DNA from: Fulvimonas sp. R45
GTDB taxonomy: Bacteria; Pseudomonadota; Gammaproteobacteria; Xanthomonadales; Rhodanobacteraceae
Length of the DNA stretch: 64,000 bases
Direction: 5' to 3'
Assembly (NCBI RefSeq): GCF_030504985.1
Contig: NZ_JASERU010000010.1
Span: 1 to 64,000, forward strand
Shown in pieces: positions 37,035 to 47,808 of this stretch (positions are counted from its first letter, which is position 1; every line of letters begins with the position of its first letter). The notes under the pieces are model-generated. The model did not search any database and was not told the DNA's origin. It saw only the letters and a program-made list of their open reading frames with translations. The position numbers and the translations under genes were made by a program.

Positions 37035-38102
37035 ATGGACTACCGCTTCCTCGGCCGTTCCGGCTTCAAGGTCCCCGCGCTGGGCTTCGGCACCGGTACC
37101 TTCGGCGGCAAGGGGCCGCTGTTCGGCGCATGGGGCAACAGCGGCGTCGCCGAGGCGAAGCGGCTGGTCGACCTCTGCCTCGACGCCGGCGCCAACCTGT
37201 TCGACAGCGCGGACGTCTATTCGGACGGCGCCGCGGAAGAGATCCTCGGCGCCGCGCTGAAGGGGCGGCGCGAACGGGCGATCATCTCGACCAAGCTGAG
37301 CCTGCGCGCGGGCGACGGCCCCAACGACGTGGGCGCCTCGCGCCACCATCTCGTGCGCGGCGTCGAGCGTGCGCTGAAGCGGCTCGGCACCAACTGGATC
37401 GACCTGCTGCAGCTGCATCATTTCGACGCAATGACGCCGGTGGACGAGGTAATGTCCACGCTCGACGACCTGGTGCGCGCCGGCAAGCTGCGCTACCTCG
37501 GCGCGTCGAACTTCTCCGGCTGGCAGATCATGAAGTCGCAGGCCGTCGCCGAGCGCCACGGCTATGCGCGCTTCGTCGCCAACCAGGCCTACTACTCGCT
37601 GGTCGGCCGCGACTACGAGTGGGAACTGATGCCGCTGGGCCTGGATCAGGGCCTGGGCGCGATCGTGTGGAGCCCGCTCGGCTGGGGCCGGCTCACCGGG
37701 AAGATCCGCCGCGGCCAGCCGCTGCCCGGCGGCAGCCGCCTGCACGACACCGCCGGCTTCGCGCCGCCGGTGGAGGAGGAACGGCTGTACCGCGTGGTGG
37801 ACGCGCTGGAAGCCGTCGCCGCGGAAACCGGCCGCACCGTGCCGCAGGTGGCGATCAACTGGCTGCTGCAACGACCCACCGTGTCCAGCGTGCTGGTCGG
37901 CGCGCGCGACGAGCGGCAGCTCGTCGACAACCTGGGCGCGGTCGGCTGGAACCTCGCGCCCGCGCAGGTGGCCGCGCTCGACGCCGCCAGCGCGGTGATG
38001 CCGCCCTATCCCTACTACCCTTACTGGAACGGCCCGTTCGCCGAACGCAATCCGCCGCCGGTGGCCGCCGTTCCTCCCGCCCCCACGGAGCCCATGCCAT
38101 GA
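37035..38102 (+). CDS. Aldo/keto reductase
   Basis: 355 residues, NADPH-dependent barrel. The tetrad is visible: Asp and Tyr in FDSADVYSDGAAEEILG, Lys in IISTKLS and His in LLQLHHFD. The C-terminal half has the SSVLVGARDERQL cofactor loop. A Pro/Tyr-rich tail ends the protein. The ATG at 37035 follows GGAG. Its stop overlaps the next dehydrogenase (ATGA), so the two act or are regulated together. Confidence 0.93.
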   Translation: MDYRFLGRSGFKVPALGFGTGTFGGKGPLFGAWGNSGVAEAKRLVDLCLDAGANLFDSADVYSDGAAEEILGAALKGRRERAIISTKLSLRAGDGPNDVGASRHHLVRGVERALKRLGTNWIDLLQLHHFDAMTPVDEVMSTLDDLVRAGKLRYLGASNFSGWQIMKSQAVAERHGYARFVANQAYYSLVGRDYEWELMPLGLDQGLGAIVWSPLGWGRLTGKIRRGQPLPGGSRLHDTAGFAPPVEEERLYRVVDALEAVAAETGRTVPQVAINWLLQRPTVSSVLVGARDERQLVDNLGAVGWNLAPAQVAALDAASAVMPPYPYYPYWNGPFAERNPPPVAAVPPAPTEPMP

Positions 38103-39115
38103 AAGCCGTCGCCCTCACCCGCTACCTGCCCATCGATGATCCCGCGTCGCTCGTCGACGTCGAGCTGCCCATGCCGGAGCCCGGCGAACACGACCTGCGG
38201 GTGCGCGTCGAGGCAGTCTCGGTGAACCCCGTCGACACCAAGGTCCGCTCGCCCAAGCCGCAGGTGGAGGCGCAGCCGAAGGTGCTCGGCTACGACGCCG
38301 CCGGCGTGGTCGACGCCGTGGGCGCGGCCGTCGAGGGCTTCCGCCCGGGCGACCGCGTGTACTACGCCGGCGACGTCACCCGCCCGGGCAGCAATGCCGA
38401 GTTCCAGCTGGTCGACGCGCGGCTGGCGGCGGCGATGCCGCGTTCGCTGGACTTCGCCCAGGCCGCCGCGCTGCCGCTGGTGTCCATCACCGCATGGGAA
38501 CTGCTGTTCCAGCGCATGCCGTTCGACAGCGAACGCGGCGGCGTGGGGAAATCGCTGCTGGTGATCGGCGGCGCCGGCGGCGTCGGCTCCATCGCGATCC
38601 AGTTGGCGCGGCGTGCCGGCTTCACCGTGATCGCCACCGCCTCGCGCCCGGAATCGGCGGACTGGTGCCGCGCGATGGGCGCGCAGCACGTGGCGAGCCA
38701 TCGCGAACCGCTGGCGCCGCAGCTCGCCGCGCTGGGCTTCGCCCAGGTCGACGCCGCGATCAACCTGGCCGACACCGCCCAGTACTGGGACGCGCTGGGC
38801 GAACTGCTGGCGCCGCAGGGCCACCTGGGCCTGATCGTGGAGCCGTCCGCGCCGCTGGGGATCGGCGACCCGTACAAGGCCAAGTGCATCGGCATCCACT
38901 GGGAAATGATGTTCGCGCGGCCGCGCTTCCGCACGCCGGACATGGCCGAGCAGGGGCGCATCCTGACCCACGTGGCCCGGCTGGTCGACGCCGGCGAACT
39001 GAAGGGCATCCAGCGCGACGCGCTGAACCCGATCAACGCGGCGAACCTGCGCGAGGCGCATCGCCGGCTGGAATCGGGCGCCAGCATCGGCAAGCTGGCC
39101 CTGGCCGGCTGGTGA
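38099..39115 (+). CDS. Zinc-type alcohol dehydrogenase/quinone oxidoreductase family protein
   Basis: 338 residues, medium-chain dehydrogenase fold. The start MKAVALTRYLPIDDPASLVD and AVSVNPVDTKVRSPK mark the family named 'zinc-binding alcohol dehydrogenase family' in annotations, but the zinc ligands of true ADHs are missing, so it is probably a quinone- or enone-type reductase. Nucleotide site VIGGAGGVGSIAIQLAR. Overlaps the aldo/keto reductase gene by 4 bp. Confidence 0.92.
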   Translation: MKAVALTRYLPIDDPASLVDVELPMPEPGEHDLRVRVEAVSVNPVDTKVRSPKPQVEAQPKVLGYDAAGVVDAVGAAVEGFRPGDRVYYAGDVTRPGSNAEFQLVDARLAAAMPRSLDFAQAAALPLVSITAWELLFQRMPFDSERGGVGKSLLVIGGAGGVGSIAIQLARRAGFTVIATASRPESADWCRAMGAQHVASHREPLAPQLAALGFAQVDAAINLADTAQYWDALGELLAPQGHLGLIVEPSAPLGIGDPYKAKCIGIHWEMMFARPRFRTPDMAEQGRILTHVARLVDAGELKGIQRDALNPINAANLREAHRRLESGASIGKLALAGW

Positions 39116-39120
39116 CGCGA

Positions 39121-39146
39121 CGCGGGCCGGCACAGGCCGGCCCGCG
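39121..39146. terminator. Strong hairpin between convergent genes
   Basis: CGCGGGCCGG / CCGGCCCGCG, a perfect 10-bp stem over a 6-nt loop, midway between the dehydrogenase and ferritin-like genes. There is no T run. Confidence 0.5.
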
Positions 39147-39164
39147 CGGGAATCGGCGCGGCGA

Positions 39165-39779
39165 TCAGCCGCGCTTGCGCGCGGTCTTCTTCGCCGCGGC
39201 GCCCGTGCGATCCGGCCCCGGGCTGGCCGGTTCGCCCTTCTTGCCCAGCTGTTCGAGCAGGGTGGACATGTCCTCGGCGTGCTCCTCTTCCTGCGCCAGC
39301 ACCTCCTCCATGATCCGCCGCGAGGTGGGATCGTCGCCGCCGATGTACTCGATGATCTCGCGGTAAGTGTCGATGGCGATGCGCTCGGCGACCAGATCCT
39401 CCTTGATCATGTCCACCAGGTCCACGCCTTCCACGTAGTCGGAGTGGCTGCGGCTCACCAGGCTGGCCGGGTTGAAGTCGGGCTTGCCCTCCAGCTGGGT
39501 GATGCGCTCGGCGATGCGGTCGGCATGCGCCTGCTCCTCGTTGGCGTGCTGCAGGAACTCTTCCTTGATCGCCTGCGAGTGGATGCCCGAGGCCATGTAG
39601 TAGTGATACTTGTAGCGCAGCACGCAGACGATCTCGGTGGCCAGCGCATGGTTGAGAAGCTTCACCACCATGGCGCGGTCGGCCTTGTAGCCGGCGGTGA
39701 TCGCCCCCTTGTCGATGTCCTGGCGCGCGCGCTTGCGGATGGCTTCGATGTCGCTGGCGAAGGGCTTGGCTTTGGGCAT
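39165..39779 (-). CDS. Ferritin-like (bacterioferritin/Dps-type) protein
   Basis: 204 residues with a four-helix diiron-type domain. Ligand motifs are E-x-x-x-x-x-x-Y in ALATEIVCVLRYKYHY, E-x-x-H in ANEEQAHADRI, and a second E-x-x-H in AQEEEHAEDM. A Lys/Arg-rich C-terminal tail could bind DNA or anchor the protein. It resembles the 'bacterioferritin' family linked to iron storage or oxidative defence. The ATG at 39779 follows AGGAG; an upstream in-frame start adds 16 unlikely residues. Confidence 0.88.
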   Translation of the reverse strand: MPKAKPFASDIEAIRKRARQDIDKGAITAGYKADRAMVVKLLNHALATEIVCVLRYKYHYYMASGIHSQAIKEEFLQHANEEQAHADRIAERITQLEGKPDFNPASLVSRSHSDYVEGVDLVDMIKEDLVAERIAIDTYREIIEYIGGDDPTSRRIMEEVLAQEEEHAEDMSTLLEQLGKKGEPASPGPDRTGAAAKKTARKRG

Positions 39780-39984
39780 GGCTGGGCTCCTGCGGGCTGG
39801 CACGGGCGGCGGCGCGAGCGCCGCCATGTCTGGAGTCCCAAAGCCTAGGAAGCGGGGTGGAAAGGCCAGGTGAAGGCGCTTTCGCGGCGTTCACGCTGGT
39901 CTTCGCATCCCCACCGTTCACCCTGAGCGTAGACCCGCAGGGTCGGACGGGTATGCATGAGTGGCGCATGGCATGGCTTGCCCG

Positions 39985-42108
<2,124 letters not shown>

Positions 42109-42154
42109 CATCGACGGCTATTCAAGCACGAAGCGAAGGGGAATGGGAAACCGC

Positions 42155-42805
42155 TCAGCGCGGCAGGTAGGCGCGCAGGAACATGTCCACCGCCGCGCGG
42201 GCGTTGGCGTCGATCTCGGCGGCGTAGCTGTCGTCGCATTCCACGCAGCCGAACATGCGCCGCATCATCAGGTTGCCCTTGACCAGGGCCATGAACTGCA
42301 TCGCCGCGCGCGGCACGTCCGGGACATCCAGCCGACCGGCGTCAACCGCCTGCTGCAGCAGGCGTTCCATCAGCGCGTGCGTGCGCATCGAGCCCTCTTC
42401 CCACACCAGCCGGCCGTAGCGCGGGTTGCCCTGGCGGCAATCGCTGAGGATGGCGCGGAAGGTGCCCACGGTCTGGCGGTCGCAGTCCAGCCGCGCGTGC
42501 GTCTGCGCCACGCGCAGCAGGATCTCGCGGATGTCGGTCGCGGGATCGAACTGGTAGGTCTGGTCCGGCAGCAGGTCCTGGATGTGCGAGCGGATCACCT
42601 CGCGGAACAGGTTGTCCTTGTCGCCGAAGTGGCTGTAGACGGTGAGCTTGGACACGCCCGCCTCGGCGGCCACGGCATCCATGCTGGTGCCGGCGAAGGC
42701 GTTGTGGATGAACAGCGACTTGGCCGCCTCGAGGATGGCCGCCCGCTTCTCCATGTCCTTGGGGCGACCGGGCCCATGCGACTTGGCAAGCGGATTCGGG
42801 TTCAT
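42155..42805 (-). CDS. TetR family transcriptional regulator
   Basis: 216 residues. N-terminal helix-turn-helix (FAGTSMDAVAAEAGVSKLTVYSHFGDKDNLF) preceded by GRPKDMEKRAAILEAA, and a helical C-terminal ligand domain of the AefR/TetR_C type. The ATG at 42805 follows AAGG; an in-frame ATG at 42850 adds 15 residues. Upstream direct repeats (42829-42848) may be its operator. The ligand and targets are unknown; it is divergent from the small gene at 42891. Confidence 0.92.
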   Translation of the reverse strand: MNPNPLAKSHGPGRPKDMEKRAAILEAAKSLFIHNAFAGTSMDAVAAEAGVSKLTVYSHFGDKDNLFREVIRSHIQDLLPDQTYQFDPATDIREILLRVAQTHARLDCDRQTVGTFRAILSDCRQGNPRYGRLVWEEGSMRTHALMERLLQQAVDAGRLDVPDVPRAAMQFMALVKGNLMMRRMFGCVECDDSYAAEIDANARAAVDMFLRAYLPR

Positions 42806-42828
42806 GCGGGCACCTTCACAAATCGGGG

Positions 42829-42848
42829 ATACGACTTTATTATACGAC
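42829..42848. promoter_or_regulatory. Direct repeat in the TetR upstream region
   Basis: ATACGAC occurs twice with a 13-bp period (42829-42835, 42842-42848) in an A/T-rich patch unlike its surroundings, 24 bp before the TetR start. Candidate operator or promoter of the divergent pair. Confidence 0.4.
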
Positions 42849-42890
42849 ACGGTTCAATTATTTGCTGAACGCCACCGCATTATCCATACC

Positions 42891-43241
42891 ATGCTCGCCG
42901 TCGCCGCCCCCGCTCCCGTCCTCAGCCCCGCCTACCGCGAGGCGCAGCGCATGCTGTCGGCCTGGCTGGAGCGCGGCCAGCGCGAAGCGCGCCGCCACGC
43001 CCTGGCGGCGCGCGCGGCGCTGGCGCGGCTGGACGCCGTCGAGCGGCACCGGCTGGCGCGCTGGCTGGCCTGGTGGTGCGCGGCGGCCCGCGCACGCGAG
43101 GCGACGCTGCAGCTGCGCCTGCGCCGCCTGGACAACGCGCTGGGCAAGGCCGTGGCCGCGGCTCGCGCCCAGTTGCCGCCGCCGGCCGTGCCGGCACCGC
43201 GCACCGCCACCTTTCCGGTGCCCGCGCGACGCGGCGCATGA
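42891..43241 (+). CDS. Hypothetical Ala/Arg-rich helical protein
   Basis: 116 residues, almost all Ala, Arg and Leu in long amphipathic helices (AYREAQRMLSAWLERGQREARR, ARLDAVERHRLARWLAWW), with a Pro-rich tail. Third codon positions are nearly all G or C in this frame. I know no family. There is no ribosome-binding site before the ATG, so the start is uncertain or leaderless. It lies between the TetR gene and the pcm-like gene. Confidence 0.5.
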   Translation: MLAVAAPAPVLSPAYREAQRMLSAWLERGQREARRHALAARAALARLDAVERHRLARWLAWWCAAARAREATLQLRLRRLDNALGKAVAAARAQLPPPAVPAPRTATFPVPARRGA

Positions 43242-43308
43242 CTTCCGTCAGGCTGGCGCGGTGACTTCCGGCACTTCGTGCGGCATCGGCCAGGCCGCAC
43301 GCTAGTTG

Positions 43309-43338
43309 TTGTCGAAACAGGCCCCAAACCCTTATCCT
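43309..43338 (+). promoter_or_regulatory. Candidate promoter of the pcm-tolC pair
   Basis: TTGTCG, an 18-nt spacer and TATCCT, 38 bp upstream of the methyltransferase start. Confidence 0.4.
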
Positions 43339-43375
43339 TCCAGACCTTTTTCGATCCGCACGGGACGTGAGCACG

Positions 43376-44035
43376 ATGGCGATGAACTTCGATCAGGCGC
43401 GAGTGAACATGGTGGAAAACCAGGTGCGCCCCTGGGAAGTGCTCGACCCGCGCGTGCTCGACGTGCTGGGCAGCGTGCGCCGCGAAGACTTCGTCGCCCC
43501 CGAGCACCGCCAGCTCGCCTTCGCCGACCTGTGCCTGCCGCTGGGCCACGGCGAGGTGATGATGAAGCCGGTGCTGGAGGGCCGCGTGCTGCAGGCGCTG
43601 GACCTGAAGCCCGGCGAGCGCGTGCTGGAGATCGGCACCGGCTCGGGCTTCCTCGCCGCCTGCCTGGCCAGCCTGGCCGGCGAGGTGGTGAGCGTGGACA
43701 TGCATGCCGACTTCACCGCCGTCGCGGGCGAGCGGCTGCGCGCGGCCGGCATCGGAAACGTGCAGCTGGCCACCGGCGAGGCGGTGAACGGCTGGCAGCC
43801 GCAGGGCCTGTTCGACGCGGTGGTGGTGACCGGCGCGGTCTACCGCGTCCCGCAGCGCTTCCTCGGCTGGCTCAAGCCCGGCGGCCGCCTGCTGGCGGTG
43901 CGCGGCGAGTCGCCGGCGCAGCAGGCGGTGCTGCTCACCCACGAGGGCGAGGGCCGCTTCCGCGAGGAAAGCCTGTTCGAGACCGACCTGCCCTACCTCG
44001 CCCACGCCGAACCGCCGCGCCCCTTCGTATTCTGA
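43376..44035 (+). CDS. Protein-L-isoaspartate O-methyltransferase-like protein
   Basis: 219 residues. The SAM-binding motif VLEIGTGSGFLAACLA and a preceding RREDFVAPEHRQLAF block identify the PCMT family, which repairs isoaspartyl residues. The active-site loop is divergent: where true Pcm reads GxGQTISQPxxVA it has GHGEVMMKPVLEG, so repair activity is doubtful. The GTG at 43367 is an alternative start. It lies 28 bp before tolC, a linkage I know from Xanthomonas relatives. Confidence 0.85.
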   Translation: MAMNFDQARVNMVENQVRPWEVLDPRVLDVLGSVRREDFVAPEHRQLAFADLCLPLGHGEVMMKPVLEGRVLQALDLKPGERVLEIGTGSGFLAACLASLAGEVVSVDMHADFTAVAGERLRAAGIGNVQLATGEAVNGWQPQGLFDAVVVTGAVYRVPQRFLGWLKPGGRLLAVRGESPAQQAVLLTHEGEGRFREESLFETDLPYLAHAEPPRPFVF

Positions 44036-44063
44036 CCCGACCCCGACCCCACGAGGCGAACAC

Positions 44064-45410
44064 ATGCGCTTGAAGCTTCTGACCCTGGCCCTGTCCCTGG
44101 CCGCAGTCTCCCTGCCCAGCCACGGCGAGGACCTGATGGACGCCTATCGTCAAGCGCGCGCCAACGACCCGGTGCTGGCCCAGGCCGACGCGCAGCGACT
44201 GGGCACGCACGAAGGCATCGCCCAGGCTCGCTCGGCGCTGCTGCCGCAGATCTCCGCCAGCGGCAAGCTCAGCCAGACCAGCACCGGCGGTTCGTTCACC
44301 TCCGGCCTGGACGGCGATGGCAGCGGCCACCAGCGCAGCCGCGACATTTCCGCCTCGGTCACGCAGAGCATCTTCAACCTCAACCAGATCGCCAACCTGC
44401 GCGCGGCACATTCCAACGCCAGCGCCCAGGACGAGCTGTACACCGCCGCCGAGCAGAACCTCTACGTGCGCGTGGCCACCAGCTACTTCAACGTGCTCAC
44501 CGCCGAGGACCAGCTCACCTACGCGCGCGCCAACGAGGACGCCTACAAGCAGCAGTACGAGGAAGCCAACCAGCGCTTCAAGGTCGGCCTGTCCGCGATC
44601 ACCGACGTGTACCAGGCCAAGTCCTACTACGAAGGCGCCAAGGCGCAGACGCTCTCCGCGGAGAACGCGCTCAACGACGCCCGCGAGGCGCTGACCCAGA
44701 TCACCGGCCAGCCGGTGGGCGATCTGAAGAAGCTGCGCGACGACCTGCCGCTGACCCCGCCCGCCCCGTCCGACCCGCAGGCCTGGGTGGACAAGGCGTT
44801 GCAGAACAACCCCAACGTGCTGTCGCAGCAGGACACCGTGGCCGCGGCCGAGCACAGCGTCAACGCGGCGCGCGCCAATCACCTGCCCACGCTCAGCGCT
44901 TCGCTGTCGCGTGGCAAGACCACGTCCTGGCTGGAACACGGCGCGTTCGCGCCGGGCGAGAACGCGGCCACCGGCAACGGCCGCTGGGGCACCACGGTCG
45001 GCCTCACCCTGACCGTGCCGATCTTCTCCGGCGGCTATACCCAATCGGTAGTGCGCCAGCAGATCTACCAGCGCGACTCCGCCCAGGACGCGCTGGAAAG
45101 CCAGCGCCGCCAGGTGAAGCGCGACACGCTCAACTACTACCGCTCGGTGCTCTCCGGCATCAGCCAGGTGCAGTCCGGCAAGGCCGCGGTGGAAGCGGGC
45201 CAGAAGGCGCTGGACGCCACCCGTGCCGGCTTCCAGGTGGGCACCAAGACCATGACCGACGTGCTGCTGGCGATCCAGACCCTCACCTCGGCCGAGAGCA
45301 CCTATTCGCAGAACCGCCACCAGTTCATCCTGGACAAGCTGCTGTTGCAGCAGGCCGCGGGCACCGCCGACCTGAAGGACATGCAGTCGATCAACGCGCT
45401 GCTGCAATAG
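44064..45410 (+). CDS. tolC: TolC family outer-membrane efflux channel
   Basis: 448 residues. Signal peptide ending SHG-ED, then two repeated halves typical of TolC (each with a long coiled coil; YEEANQRFKVGLSAITDVYQAKS and KALDATRAGFQVGTKTMTDVLLA are the equivalent segments). It forms the trimeric exit duct for type I secretion and efflux pumps. No pump genes are adjacent. Followed by a bidirectional terminator. Confidence 0.95.
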   Translation: MRLKLLTLALSLAAVSLPSHGEDLMDAYRQARANDPVLAQADAQRLGTHEGIAQARSALLPQISASGKLSQTSTGGSFTSGLDGDGSGHQRSRDISASVTQSIFNLNQIANLRAAHSNASAQDELYTAAEQNLYVRVATSYFNVLTAEDQLTYARANEDAYKQQYEEANQRFKVGLSAITDVYQAKSYYEGAKAQTLSAENALNDAREALTQITGQPVGDLKKLRDDLPLTPPAPSDPQAWVDKALQNNPNVLSQQDTVAAAEHSVNAARANHLPTLSASLSRGKTTSWLEHGAFAPGENAATGNGRWGTTVGLTLTVPIFSGGYTQSVVRQQIYQRDSAQDALESQRRQVKRDTLNYYRSVLSGISQVQSGKAAVEAGQKALDATRAGFQVGTKTMTDVLLAIQTLTSAESTYSQNRHQFILDKLLLQQAAGTADLKDMQSINALLQ

Positions 45411-45433
45411 CCGACTGCGGCATGCGGACACGC

Positions 45434-45466
45434 GAAAGGCCGGGTCCCGCCCGGCCTTTCGCTTTC
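45434..45466. terminator. Bidirectional terminator between tolC and waaA
   Basis: GAAAGGCCGGG / CCCGGCCTTTC, a perfect 11-bp stem with 5-nt loop and T/A runs at both ends, between convergent genes. Confidence 0.88.
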
Positions 45467-45474
45467 CGGGGCCA

Positions 45475-46740
45475 CTATTCCTGCAGCAGGCCGTCGACCA
45501 GCTGCATCACCCGGCGCACCGCGCCGCGCTCGCTGTCGAACACCCGCCGCGCCTGCCGGCCCATGCGCTCGCGCCGTTCGCGGTCGCCGAGCAGATCCAG
45601 CACCCTCGGCCCCAGTTCGGCGCTGTCGTCCAGCCGCTCGCCGCCGCCCTCGCGGAGCAGGGTCAGCGTGATCTCCTCGAAGTTGAAGGTGTGCGGCCCC
45701 ACCAGCACCGGCCGCGACAGCGCCGCCGGCTCCAGCACGTTGTGGCCGCCGATCGGCGTCAGGCTGCCGCCCACGAAGGCCACGTCGGCGGCGGCGTAGA
45801 ACGGCATCAGCTCGCCCATCGAGTCGATCACGAACACCTGGTGCACCGCGCCGGGCACGCCGTCGCCGCTGCGCGTGGCCAGCGAGAAGCCCAGGCTGCG
45901 CACCGCATGCTCCACCGCGCGGAAGCGCTCCGGGTGGCGCGCCGCGATCAGCAGCAGCGCGTCGGGCAGGCGCTTGAGCACCTTCAGGTGCGCCTCCAGC
46001 GCCGCCAGTTCCTCGCCCTCGTGCGTGCTGGCGGCGATCCACACCGGGCGCAGCCGCCCCCAGCGCTGGCGCAGCGCCTCGCCCTCGCGCACCGCGTCGT
46101 AGGGCACCGGCATGTCGAACTTGAGGTTGCCGCTGACCGTGATCAGCCCCGGGTCGGCGCCCAGCAGGCGGTAGCGCGCCGCGTCGGTGCGCGACTGCGC
46201 CGCTACCCGCACCTGGCGCAGCGCCGAGCGCAACACCGCCCGCAGCGGCCGGTAACCGCGCAGCGAGCGCTCGGACAGCCGCGCGTTGACGATCATCAAG
46301 GGAATGCCGCGGCGGCGGCAGGCGAAGTACAGGTTCGGCCAGATCTCGGTCTCCACGATCAGCGCCAGCCGCGGCCGCAGCCGCCGCAGGAAGCGCTTCA
46401 CCGCGAACGGCAGGTCGTAGGGCAGGTAGACGTGGAACACCTCGCCGCCGAACAGCTGCTGCACGCGCGCCGAGCCGGTCGGCGTCACCGTGGTGACCAC
46501 CAGCGGCGCGTTCGGATAGTCGCGCTTGAGCGCCTTGATCAGCGGCTCGGCGGCGTTCACCTCGCCCACCGACACGGCGTGCACCCACAGGCCGCCGTGT
46601 ATCGCGGCCGGCACGTCGAACACGCCGAAGCGCTCCGGCCAGCGCCGGTGGTAGTTGCCGTAGCGCACCCCGCGGGTGAGCAGGCGCAGCACCAGCAGCG
46701 GCGTGGCCAGGTACATCGCCAGTGTGTAGAGATAGCGCAC
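45475..46740 (-). CDS. waaA: 3-deoxy-D-manno-octulosonic acid (Kdo) transferase
   Basis: 421 residues, inner-membrane GT-B enzyme that adds Kdo to lipid IVA. The start VRYLYTLAMYLATPLLVLRL (GTG at 46740) is the usual membrane anchor; ATG at 46716 is an alternative. Visible are WVHAVSVGEVNAA, VETEIWPNL, NARLSERS, and the GGSLTPIGGHNVLEP donor-site motif. It is divergent from the lpxL-like gene by about 70 bp. Confidence 0.95.
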   Translation of the reverse strand: MRYLYTLAMYLATPLLVLRLLTRGVRYGNYHRRWPERFGVFDVPAAIHGGLWVHAVSVGEVNAAEPLIKALKRDYPNAPLVVTTVTPTGSARVQQLFGGEVFHVYLPYDLPFAVKRFLRRLRPRLALIVETEIWPNLYFACRRRGIPLMIVNARLSERSLRGYRPLRAVLRSALRQVRVAAQSRTDAARYRLLGADPGLITVSGNLKFDMPVPYDAVREGEALRQRWGRLRPVWIAASTHEGEELAALEAHLKVLKRLPDALLLIAARHPERFRAVEHAVRSLGFSLATRSGDGVPGAVHQVFVIDSMGELMPFYAAADVAFVGGSLTPIGGHNVLEPAALSRPVLVGPHTFNFEEITLTLLREGGGERLDDSAELGPRVLDLLGDRERRERMGRQARRVFDSERGAVRRVMQLVDGLLQE

Positions 46741-46813
46741 GCGGGTTCCTCGGATGACGCGGCAGTATAGCCAAGCGTCCCGTGGCGCCGGCCGCGCCGC
46801 TACAATGCGGACG

Positions 46814-47752
46814 ATGCCCGGCATGCCCCGCCCCGCCTTCTCCCGCGCCCTGCTCGCGCCGCGCCACTGGCCGGCCTGGCTGGGCGTGGGCGTGCTGCGC
46901 CTGGTGGCGCGCCTTCCCCGCCCTGCGCTGATGGCGCTGGGCCGTGCGCTGGGCATGCTGGCGCAACGTTTTCCCTCGCCGCGCCGTCGCGTGGCCGAGG
47001 CCAACATCGCGCTGTGCTTCCCGGAGCTGGACCCGTCGGCGCAGGCCGCACTGGTCGACGCGCACCTTCGCGACATCGGCCTGATGATGGTGGAATTCGC
47101 GCTGGGTTGGATGGGCAGCGACGAGGCCATCGCGCGCGTGCCGATGCGTATCGAGGGCCTCGAGCACCTGGAAGCCGCGCGCGCGCAGGGCCGCGGCGTG
47201 CTGCTGGTGGGCGGGCACTTCTCCCACCTTGAACTGTGCGCGCGGCTGGTCTCGCAACGCATCCGCATCGCCGGCATGTACCGGCGCATGGACTCGGCGG
47301 TGTTCGAGTGGGCGGTGCTGCGCGCGCGGCTCGATTACGCCGACGCGATGTTCGAGAAGGACGACATCCGCGGCACGGTGAAGTACCTGCGCGCCGGCGG
47401 CACGCTGTGGTACGCGCCGGACCAGGACATGCGCAGCAAGGACAGCGTGTTCGTGCCGTTCTTCGGCGTGCCCGCGGCCACCATCACCGCCACCCACCAC
47501 CTGGCGCGGATGGGCAACGCGCGGGTGGTCCCGTTCTTCCACCGCCGCCTGCCCGGCGATGCCGGCTACGTGCTGCGCCTGGGCGCGCCGCTGGAAAACC
47601 TGCCCGGCACGGACGTACTGGACGACACCGCGCGCGTCAACGCCTGCATCGAGCAGATGGTGCGCGAGGCGCCCGAGCAGTACCTGTGGGTGCACAAGCG
47701 CTTCAAGACGCGCCCGCCCGGCCAGCCCGGACTTTACGGCCGCGAAAGCTGA
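46814..47752 (+). CDS. lpxL: Lipid A acyltransferase, LpxL/HtrB family
   Basis: About 312 residues; transfers a secondary acyl chain to Kdo2-lipid IVA. The catalytic H-x4-E is in GGHFSHLELC, and the later motifs YRRMDSAVFEW, LWYAPDQDM and PFFGVPAATITATHHLA are typical. In-frame ATGs at 46805, 46814 and 46823 are all possible; a TACAAT -10-like element overlaps the first. Whether it acts as LpxL or LpxM is not clear. Confidence 0.9.
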   Translation: MPGMPRPAFSRALLAPRHWPAWLGVGVLRLVARLPRPALMALGRALGMLAQRFPSPRRRVAEANIALCFPELDPSAQAALVDAHLRDIGLMMVEFALGWMGSDEAIARVPMRIEGLEHLEAARAQGRGVLLVGGHFSHLELCARLVSQRIRIAGMYRRMDSAVFEWAVLRARLDYADAMFEKDDIRGTVKYLRAGGTLWYAPDQDMRSKDSVFVPFFGVPAATITATHHLARMGNARVVPFFHRRLPGDAGYVLRLGAPLENLPGTDVLDDTARVNACIEQMVREAPEQYLWVHKRFKTRPPGQPGLYGRES

Positions 47753-47808
47753 GCGTCAGTCGTCCGGGCTACAAGCCGCAGCGTCCCCACTGACCTGCGT
47801 TTCCCCGG

